DNA of 14,784 nt, taken from positions 1 through 14,784 of the forward strand of contig JAMQCK010000857.1 of assembly GCA_024196135.1 (NCBI GenBank). Direction: 5' to 3'. The notes beneath the pieces are model-generated. The model saw only the letters and a list, made by a program, of their open reading frames with translations, searched no databases and had not been told where the DNA came from. Below, piece by piece: positions 8,352-14,784 of this stretch. The translations under genes and the position numbers were made by a program. This DNA comes from Pleurotus ostreatus/Saccharomyces cerevisiae fusant (Eukaryota > Opisthokonta). Position 1 is the stretch's first letter. Every line of letters starts with the position of its first letter.

Positions 8352-9238
8352 GGGATTCTTTTGCGACAACTGGGCTACAAAGCTCGACATCCGTTTCAAG
8401 AAGTCCTTCTGTGCCCTCGCTATCTCTTGCGCCGGAACTACCATGTTTTCTCCCTATACCACATATTTACCGCCACACATGGTACCGAAACATGGAATAT
8501 ATTCCCGCTACCATTTATGGTAGTGGGTCTTAGGGATGAAGCGCAAAAATCGCAATGGCCCCGTCTCGCGAACTTTGGTAACCCCTCACGTGCCGGCACA
8601 TGACAGGGCCTTCCGTGGTCTCGATTCTTCGGCGTCGGCCGAGCGCACTTTGGCTCTTCCATCCACCTCCATTTCGCTGTATAGTATCCAAGCAGAGATT
8701 ATGTTGAGTGCCTATCCATTTTCTGCGATTCCGTAACATGGCTCCTCTCAGACAATTTAGTCATACTCCCAATCGTGGAGAAATACCATCTCATCACGGA
8801 CTGACTCCGTCGGGGCTCGAACGGCATTTGGAGGCGCGAGTACGCACTGGCGGGCCTCGAGTGTCGGTCTTCGCAACGAGCGATACGTTGACGTCGGGAC
8901 AGGCATGGTCGAGTGATTGTATGAGAACTAGTGGCCGGGGTACGAGAGAACTTAGGAAGCACGCAAGTCACTCACAAGCCAGCTGAGTCCACACACAACA
9001 AATTCCTCGGTAAAATGCTGTATGGTAGCGGGCCCTGCCGTGAAACGGCCTTTCAGAGTTATATGTCAACAAGGAATAAATCGTGCGGCCACGACATGGG
9101 CGATAGTTCTGAATTGAAGTCCCGCTGAAGTCGGACTTCCAATCACGTGAGTAGACCTGAAACACGTTTTCGTCACATTCGCTAGTTCCACTAGTACTTG
9201 AACTCGGTTTCCTCTCTCCTTGTACACGATACAAACCG
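8352..9238. other. Convergent intergenic region, orphan gene / esterase
   Basis: This lies between two converging stop codons and is nearly 900 bases long. It contains the palindrome-rich block at 8437-8524. A plus-strand AATAAA at 9075-9080 is too far from the orphan gene to be a convincing signal. Overlapping frames around 8699-8986 on both strands have no recognisable product and are not called. The block may hold an eroded mobile element. Confidence 0.45.
8437..8524. repeat. Palindrome-rich block with nested inverted repeats
   Basis: ACTACCAT (8437-8444) is mirrored by ATGGTAGT (8517-8524), and CCATGTTT (8441-8448) by AAACATGG (8488-8495). Also present are the 12-bp palindrome GGAATATATTCC (8494-8505) and the hairpin CTACCAT-TT-ATGGTAG (8508-8523). 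The stretch at 8494-8511 resembles the GGAATATCCCCGCTAC motif of the inverted-repeat element at the right edge, so this may be a remnant of a related short transposon. That link is inference. Confidence 0.5.
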
Positions 9239-10665
9239 TCACGCCCAGGAGGATGCGATAAGATGCTCCGCCACTGCTCTTGCGAGAAGCTTGTGCACGC
9301 GTTCGGTTGGGTGTCCAGTATCTGCGCAAGCAAACCAAGAAGTCAGGGATTGTGGAAGTCGACGACAGGGAAGTACGCACTGTACCAGAAGTATCCCGAT
9401 GGGTCTTCGCAGGTGCAGTAGCTTTTGGCGTGTTGATGAGTAGCACGAGAGAAACGGGAAGGGGGGACGTACCCTGTAATGTTATCGAAGCCATATCGCT
9501 CGGGATCGTCGAGGACGGTGTTGAACCAGTCGTGGGCGTCGAAGGTGAAGATGGTCGCATCTGTGGATATGCGTAAGAGTATGTCGGCGGGAATTGAAAA
9601 GCAACGTAGGAACAAGTCAACGGGGACTCCGCATACCTGAATTGGCCGCCTCGAACTGAGCGATGTGATCCTCAAGCGCTGCGTTGTAGAGCGTGATGTG
9701 CTCCTTCAGTAGGGAGCCCTTCTCCGCGTCGTTCACGTAGCCAGGACTGCGTTCCTCTGGAGGCACGTTGAGGAAAAGGTGCGTTGTAAGACCGAAGTTG
9801 TGAGCTTGTTGCTGGGGACGAACAGGCGTCAGCGTCTGCGACGTTGACAGGCTGGACAGATACCCACCACTGCGGCAAACAGCGATGTCATCTCCTTCTC
9901 CCAAAATTCGACAAAGTCAAGCTGCTCCGTCGTCAGCGACGTCCTTCCCCTCTTCAACCGCCACCGCCAACAAACCGTCGTATTCCCCACCGTATCCCCC
10001 GTATCATTGATCCCAATCCACCACGCAGTGAGCGTCTCTCCCTCCGGGTGCGGCAGGACGTCCGCAGCGTACTCAGCATATTGCTGAACTTGGTCGACGA
10101 GGGGGACGGTGAAGTCGTGATGGAGGGGGAGGAGGTCGGCGTCGATATCCGCGCCGGCGAAGGCGAAGTCCCAAAGCTGGATGTCGCAATCGGAGGGGAG
10201 GCCGGAGAAGCAGCCGGTTAGGTATTGCAGCTGGGCGTTGCTGGAGGTGAGGGAGGAATACTGGCGCGCGGATAGGGCAACATACCCAGTTCGACCCCTC
10301 TGAGCTGGTCTGGACGAAGGTGTTGAGCTTCGTGACCACACTGACGAAAATTCGGAACGCTCACATTCCGTGGTACAATCTCATTCGACAACAGCTCGTC
10401 TAGAGTAAAAGCCAGATCGTTCAGGTCGCCGATGAAACTGCACACTAGTAAGTCATTAGCCCTGTCGCAGCGATATATGGCCCTACCTGAAGTTCGCATG
10501 CCCGAGTGTGCCCTGCACGAAGGAGTACGAGTCACCGAAGGCATAGACGTATTTGACTTGCGACCAGTCGAAGCCGGCGGCAACAATTCCCGTCAAAAGC
10601 GCGAAGATGAACACAACCACAGTGATGAGCGCCATCACGAAAGGGGGCTGGGCGAAGGAATGCAT
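9239..10665 (-). CDS. Secreted GDSL/SGNH esterase, CE16-like acetylesterase
   Basis: Hydrolase of the SGNH fold, probably a secreted deacetylase acting on wood-sugar oligomers. Nine exons: 10665-10487, 10437-10365, 10309-10286, 10230-9976, 9921-9868, 9811-9637, 9560-9473, 9421-9381 and 9321-9239, giving 323 residues and a TGA stop. Residues 1-30 are a signal peptide (hydrophobic core VVVFIFALLTGIVAA). Block I is AFGDSY with nucleophile Ser46. GHANFSFIGDL follows across the first splice. WDFAFAGADID lies mid-protein, GIND at 165-168 supplies the GxND oxyanion block, and GHPTERVH holds the catalytic His300. The residue three before this histidine, normally Asp in DxxHP, reads Asn297 and spans a splice junction. 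Exon 3 is only 24 nt. Introns are 49-76 nt with diverse donors. Family assignment is firm; the natural substrate is inferred. Confidence 0.93.
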
Positions 10666-11010
10666 GGAAATGCAGCCGTGCGCGTCTTATACGCGTCCAG
10701 GGATGTGCACAAAGCGGTCAGATGATACTTCCCGCCGGGCCGCGAAGGCGAGGAGGGGAAGGGGAGGGATGGGGTCACGCGCCTTCCCTGCTAGCGCTTG
10801 AGGCACTCTGTAATCCGAATGGCAAGTTGGACTGCGATGTCGGTTGTCAGAGTATCGTGGTGCGCCTGTTCGTCGGACTGTTTTCACAGCGGAGAATAAC
10901 GATATCGAGAGCATTGGTACAACATGCTTTACTGTACAAGTTACACCTACCCAATAGGATATCAGACTCTGTGGAAAGAACGCTAGCGAGCAGGACACGC
11001 ACCTTTTCCT
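10666..11010. other. Intergenic region: esterase promoter and ADE8 3' flank
   Basis: The esterase promoter should lie here, with the ADE8 3' UTR at the right end. On the minus strand a pyrimidine-rich tract precedes the esterase start by about 80-110 bases, and a CCAAT pentamer (ATTGG at 10913-10917 on the plus strand) lies about 250 bases upstream. No TATA box or coding region was seen. Confidence 0.45.
10744..10774 (-). promoter_or_regulatory. Pyrimidine-rich core-promoter tract of the esterase gene
   Basis: On the coding strand this stretch is almost entirely C and T and lies about 80-110 bases before the esterase ATG. CT-rich tracts just upstream of transcription starts are common in fungal genes. 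The role is inferred from position and composition only. Confidence 0.3.
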
Positions 11011-11684
11011 TCATGCACCCAGGGCCTTCGCCGTCCCCTCCACGATCGCTTGCCACTCGACCTTATGCAGCCGCTCCTCGAAAGTCTCCAATGGCTCCCC
11101 CTTCTCGATCGGCACCTCCTTCACCACCAACGGCTCACCCCTATCCACTTCCCTGATCACCCTATGCACCATAACCCCCGCCTTATCGACCTCCCCCTTC
11201 TGGAACGCCTCGTACGCCCGCTCGATCGCGTGCGTCCCCTCGAACGCGCCCGGGAGCGCAGGGTGCAGGTTGATCACCGGCACGTCCTGCAGGCGGTCGA
11301 GGAAGTGCGTGCCCAGCACGTGCATCCAGCCGGCGAGGACGACGAGATCGGGGCGCGCCTCGCGCACGATGTCGGCGACGGCGGCGTCGTAGTCGTCTCG
11401 TGTTGCGCCCGGGTGGGATTTGAGGTAGGGCTGCATGGCAAGATAGGCGGTGGGGATCGGTGGGATGGCTTGTGCGGCGCGTTGGAGACCGTATGCGGCC
11501 TTGCGGTTGGAGAGGACGAGGACGATTTGGGCATTGGGGAGGGCATGGGTTCCCTGAGCATCAATGAGCGCCTGGAGGTTGGTTCCTGTCAGAGACATTG
11601 AATTACGACTGAGTTGAAGGGTGGAAAGGACGCACCTGAGCCAGATATCAGGACCACTATCCTTCGGGGACCTGGGGAAGCCAT
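11011..11684 (-). CDS. ADE8: Phosphoribosylglycinamide formyltransferase (GAR transformylase)
   Basis: Cytosolic enzyme of de novo purine synthesis that transfers formyl from 10-formyl-tetrahydrofolate to GAR. Two exons, 11684-11636 and 11585-11011, give 207 residues ending TGA. The 50-nt intron (GTGCGT...CAG) interrupts the phosphate-binding loop: VVLISGSG joins TNLQALID across the splice. The catalytic signature is VINLHPALPGAFEGTHA with Asn122 and His124, and the third catalytic residue is Asp164 in REVDRGEPLVV, which matches the yeast-type wording. LAGWMHVLG before it is the conserved core strand. The length fits monofunctional fungal enzymes. The intron contains an in-frame ATG (MSLTG...) that would wrongly look like a start. 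The frame is also open upstream to 12032, but homologues begin just before the first strand, so 11684 is preferred. Confidence 0.96.
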
Positions 11685-12145
11685 TTTGCGGAGATGGTTG
11701 TTCGAGACGAGCAATGATCGAGACCAGAGATCAGAGATCACATTCAGATATCGAGCAACCCCGTAAGGCAAGCATTGTTCTTCGCCAATCCGCACACCGC
11801 TATTCCGGTGCTTCACGCTCGCGCCAAGTTTTATGTACAGCAGACAAGATGCGCGAATATATTCGCGTAGATATAGAGGCCTTCGAGCCTTCTCCAACAA
11901 TCCCTCCAGGGCTAGATGTGTACAGTACTGAATGAGTGGACAGCGAGTTAGTGGTGGGTGACTCAAGAGCAGGGTAGAGTAGGTACGGGTCAAGACAGCA
12001 GTGACGTGGTAAGCGAGATAGATTATTGACAAAGGCAGAGATGGCAGACGGGCATGTAGGTAGGTAAGTAAAGCAACAGGCAGAAGAAGGCATTAATGGC
12101 CTGGAAGACGGCGAGAGATGTACAGGGAAGACAGAAGTAGAGGAA
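11685..12145. other. Intergenic region: ADE8 promoter and kinase 3' flank
   Basis: This lies between two minus-strand genes. A TGACTC hexamer (11959-11964) lies about 275 bases upstream of ADE8. In budding yeast this is the core bound by Gcn4 and Bas1 at purine genes, but its use here is unproven. The right part should be the kinase 3' UTR. No coding region or RNA gene is evident. Confidence 0.4.
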
Positions 12146-14003
12146 TCAAGCCGGGGAGACGATGTGGCTGCTGTTGTACGAGAAGCCTGAAAGAGGATGT
12201 GAGCGGCAGGTCTTGCTAGACGCAAGGAAGGAGCATACCTGAGAACTGCGCCTGGACAGTCTCGGAAAGGTTCGAGTTCTCAACGACGCTGTCGATGGGC
12301 TGCTCGGCAGTGAAGACGGTGTCGAAGCACGACACGTCGACCGGGCTCGCCACACTAGGCTTGAACGGCGGGTGGATCTTCTTCTCCTTCAGCTGCGTCC
12401 AGTCGATGGACTCGAAGAAGGGGTGCTTCTTGATCTCCTCGGCGCCGTTGACACCCAAGCGCTTCGTCGGGTCGCGGTTCAACAACCCCGAAAGGATGGA
12501 CTGCGCGGGCGCAGAGATCTCCGGCCCGAAGACGAGCGGGTCGTTGAGGATCTTCTGGTACATGGTATCGGTGTTCTCTGCGAGGCGGTCAGTACTACTC
12601 GATGGAGCAGGGAGCTAGAAGAAACGCACCATCGTAGAACGGCGGAAGACCCGACATCATCTCGTACAGAAGCACGCCGAGCGTCCACCAGTCGATGGTC
12701 TTGCTGTATCCGTGACCGTTGAGAATCTCTGGTGCGAGGTACTCAGGCGTGCCGCAGAACGTATTCGTCTTCTCGTCGCCCTTCATGTTGAGCTTGCACA
12801 GGCCGAAGTCGCAGAGCGCGATGTGGCCGGTGTAGTCCAGCAAGATGTTCTCGGGCTTGAGGTCGCGGTAGACCACGTCGAGCTCGTGCAAGTGTTCGAG
12901 AGCCAACAGAAGCTCAGCGCTGTAGAAGCGCGCCCGCTCCTCGTTGAAGCGCTGCTCGCGCTGGAGATGGTGGAACAGCTCGCCGCCATTGACGAAGCTA
13001 AGATATCATCAATACCGAGTCAGACAAAGAAGGGGAGTTGACTCACGCAAGCACCAAGTAAAGCTTCTGCTCGCTCTGGAAGCTGAACTTCAAAGGCACG
13101 ATGAACGGTGAATGCACCTGCGTAAGCACCATACGCTCCGCCAGGGTATGCGTGATCTCGTTCCGAGTAACAATATGCTGCTTCCGGATTGTCTTGAGCG
13201 CGTAGATACGGCCCGTATCCCGCTTGCGGACTTGCATGACCTTCCCGAAGCTGCCCTTGCCAATGACGGTGATGAGCTCGAAGTCGTCGATGGAGAGGTG
13301 GTGGCCGAAGTTGGGCTTGTACGAGACACCGATCTTGATCTTCCCCTTGCCGGCATCGAACTCGTACCACTGGTCCTCGTTGCCCATGTTGTCGAAGTCG
13401 GGCACGAACTTGAGGCCGCCGAGGAAGATATCGTTGCCCATGTCGTCCGCAATGCCGTCTCCGCCGCGGGTGGGCTCCTCCGTGCGCAGGTAGCACTGGA
13501 GCGAGAGCTCCGAGTTGCGGGACACATCGCTGTAAGGACGTTAGCAAGCATACCAAAGCCGAGGTATAGGCCACGCACAAATTCGCCTGGTACATGAACA
13601 CCGGCTTCTCGAGGTCACCGCCGAGCGCAGTGATGAGCACCTGGTTGACCTCGTACTCCATGACAAGGTACGGCAGCCACCAGCACTGCGTCCGCTGCAC
13701 ACTATCCTTGTAGCCATGGCCCTTTGTCTTGGCCAGGCGCTGCTGCTGCTGCGACACACTGAGAGGGTCCACAGCGGACGCGACCTTCGCCGCCTGTGAG
13801 CTCAGCGCGGACTCGACCGCCGGCGGGACGGCCTTCCCCTCTGGCAGGTTCACGTCCTCCGCCCACAGCACGCGGATGGCGAGCAGGCCCGTGCGGTACG
13901 GGCTGTCGTTGCCGCTGCCGCCGTTCGGGTTCGCTGGCGTCGGGGTGTCCGACCGCATGTCGGGGATGCTCTTTTTGGAGCGCGTGAGGGACTTCCAGGA
14001 CAT
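12146..14003 (-). CDS. YPK1: AGC protein kinase, Ypk1/Gad8 (SGK-like) TORC2 effector
   Basis: Ser/Thr kinase acting downstream of TORC2 and Pdk1 in membrane-stress and sphingolipid control. Five exons: 14003-13579, 13529-13047, 12997-12630, 12577-12239 and 12186-12146, giving 551 residues and a TGA stop. The [11 protein letters not shown] start is typical of fungal Ypk/Gad8, followed by a C2-like N-terminal region to about residue 225. The kinase domain has the glycine loop GKGSFGK at 232-238, Lys254, YRDLKPEN at 346-353, DFG at 366-368 and the activation-loop site Thr382 in [14 protein letters not shown]. The C-tail has [13 protein letters not shown], whose Ser522 is the likely turn-motif site, and the hydrophobic motif FSGFSY (537-542) with Ser541, the expected TORC2 site. 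All kinase residues checked are intact. The last intron splits the hydrophobic-motif codon for Gly539. The open frame extends upstream to 14132 but contains no earlier ATG. Confidence 0.97.
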
Positions 14004-14343
14004 GATTAAAGGAATGTAAAGTGCGTGAAGGAAGCCTGTTCCTGCGTAAGAGAGATAGTAAGGACTGTCGGAAGTCTGAGAGGGATGAGGGCGGAGGTGC
14101 TGGTAGAAACCAAGAGACGGTGATCCTTCCACGTTCAGGTCCCCCCATCTTATTTAATTACGTGACCGGCTATCACAAAGCTCAGAAATTTTCAAATAAT
14201 ACCCTTAGCCGATGAGCTTCATGGCCAACGACAGGCAAGACTGCAAGGTAGCGAGCAGCAGGATAACATACGTGAGAGAACGCTTGAAGGGCGAGTGCAC
14301 GTCAGAACAACGAAGGGAAGATATAGCTTCTATTCACATCGCA
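14004..14343. other. Kinase upstream region
   Basis: Promoter-proximal region of the kinase, bounded on the right by a transposon. A TATA-like AT-rich block lies at 14151-14160. No coding region or RNA gene was recognised in the remainder. Confidence 0.45.
14151..14166 (-). promoter_or_regulatory. AT-rich TATA-like block and ACGTGA motif upstream of the kinase
   Basis: TAATTAAATA (minus strand, 14160-14151) lies about 150 bases before the kinase ATG. It directly adjoins TTACGTGAC (plus strand, 14158-14166), which resembles half-sites for bZIP or bHLH factors. This is a position-based guess. Confidence 0.3.
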
Positions 14344-14345
14344 TA

Positions 14346-14368
14346 CAGTAGAATTCCCTCTATGGAAT
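14346..14368 (+). repeat. Left terminal inverted repeat of the MITE
   Basis: Begins CAGTAGAATT just after TA and ends TATGGAAT. It matches the right end at 19 of 23 positions in inverted orientation. Confidence 0.8.
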
Positions 14369-14377
14369 CACCCCCTA

Positions 14378-14441
14378 TGGAATATCCCCGCTACGGAATA
14401 GGGTTGGGCGATCTCCCGACGCGGGAGGCGGGGATATTCCA
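14378..14441. repeat. Nested hairpins inside the MITE
   Basis: A perfect 14-bp inverted repeat (14378-14391 with 14428-14441, core GGAATATCCCCGC) encloses a second hairpin, CTCCCG-ACG-CGGGAG at 14413-14427, which directly abuts the right outer arm. Such structure is typical of the subterminal parts of fold-back elements. Confidence 0.8.
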
Positions 14442-14759
14442 AAATCCCCGTTATCTCATACGGAATAGGGTCGCAAGGCAGTCCCTCAGCCAGAATATTC
14501 CATACCATCAACTCAGTCCGGAGGCTACCACCTATTCATGGCTTAAGAGTAGCATGTCTATCCACCATTGTACTCTGAGTGCACTGGCTATGCCTGAACG
14601 GGATCCTAAAGACCATCTGAGAGCACGGCGTGCCACAAAAAGGACTGATAATTGCCACCGAAAAGCGGAATAAAATATTCAGAATTTCCGAGCATTTATT
14701 GCCTATTTTCCGGACGGAATATCCCCCCTAAGGAATGCGAAAAATCGTCGCCCGACCGT

Positions 14760-14782
14760 ATTCCTTAAAGGAAACTCTACTG
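14760..14782 (-). repeat. Right terminal inverted repeat of the MITE
   Basis: Read on the minus strand it begins CAGTAGAGTT and ends TAAGGAAT, the partner of the left end. TA follows as the last two bases of the window. Confidence 0.8.
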
Positions 14783-14784
14783 TA

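Larger units (their letters stand above)
14346..14782. mobile_element. MITE: short non-autonomous TIR element with TA target duplication
   Basis: The 23-bp ends are inverted repeats matching at 19 positions: the left end starts CAGTAGAATT and the right end, read inward on the opposite strand, CAGTAGAGTT. Both are flanked by TA (14344-14345 and 14783-14784). TA duplication and a CAGT start point to the Tc1/mariner group. The inverted similarity continues inward (GGGCGA blocks, then GGGGATATTCC in both halves). At least ten GGAAT/ATTCC pentamers occur inside. No transposase is encoded in the 437 bp; open frames are short and unrelated. It sits about 340 bp upstream of the kinase start. The superfamily is inferred from the ends only. 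Confidence 0.8.

Noticed and set aside
8806..8835. Possible tRNA T-arm (GGGCTCGAACGGC)
   Set aside because: The loop does not begin TTC, the stem does not pair, and no matching D-arm or acceptor stem is nearby.
8699..8986. Open frames of about 90 codons on both strands
   Set aside because: No recognised product, and the two strands overlap almost fully with no sign of which, if either, is coding.
11636..12032. Open frame upstream of ADE8 that would add about 116 residues
   Set aside because: GAR transformylases start just before the first strand, and the extension shows no targeting signal or conserved sequence.
14004..14132. Upstream extension of the kinase frame
   Set aside because: The apparent start codon is GTG. 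The first ATG in frame is MSWKSL, which is the family's usual start.
14212..14673. Plus-strand 153-codon open frame at the right edge
   Set aside because: It runs through the MITE inverted repeats and hairpins and shows no transposase motif.

Overview
The window is nuclear DNA from a filamentous basidiomycete, most likely an Agaricomycete and possibly a polypore. The genes are GC-rich and closely packed, with 24 short spliceosomal introns that I could place (mostly 49-59 nt, GT...AG). The gene content also fits: an F-box-like protein of the kind expanded in mushrooms, a secreted GDSL esterase of the CE16 type, monofunctional GAR transformylase, a Ypk1/Gad8 kinase and a VAP protein. Exon structures were worked out by hand from reading frame, splice consensus and family conservation. 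Every multi-exon model sums to a whole number of codons.

Layout: (1) 1-2639 (+), the 3' part of a full-size ABCB exporter (Pmd1/MDR/Ste6 type), cut by the left edge. (2) 3119-4693 (-), an intronless F-box-like protein. (3) 5460-6871 (-), a VAP/Scs2 ER tail-anchored protein with six exons. (4) 7681-8351 (+), an unrecognised 171-residue protein with a TATA box, a minisatellite-like intron and a seven-residue coding repeat. (5) 9239-10665 (-), a secreted GDSL/SGNH esterase (CE16-like) in nine exons, one of only 24 nt. (6) 11011-11684 (-), phosphoribosylglycinamide formyltransferase (ADE8). (7) 12146-14003 (-), a Ypk1/Gad8 AGC kinase. (8) 14346-14782, a short non-autonomous inverted-repeat transposon (MITE) flanked by TA, ending two bases before the window edge.

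The genes are individually transcribed housekeeping or accessory genes. I see no operon and no biosynthetic, defence or virulence cluster. A loose thread is membrane and stress biology (ABC exporter, VAP at ER contact sites, TORC2-Ypk kinase), but this order could be chance.

I found no clear undescribed system. The items most worth following are the orphan repeat gene at 7681-8351 with its two unrelated minisatellites, the MITE with its nested hairpins, the Asn in the usual catalytic-Asp position of the esterase, and introns whose retention would remove the VAP membrane anchor or the kinase hydrophobic motif.
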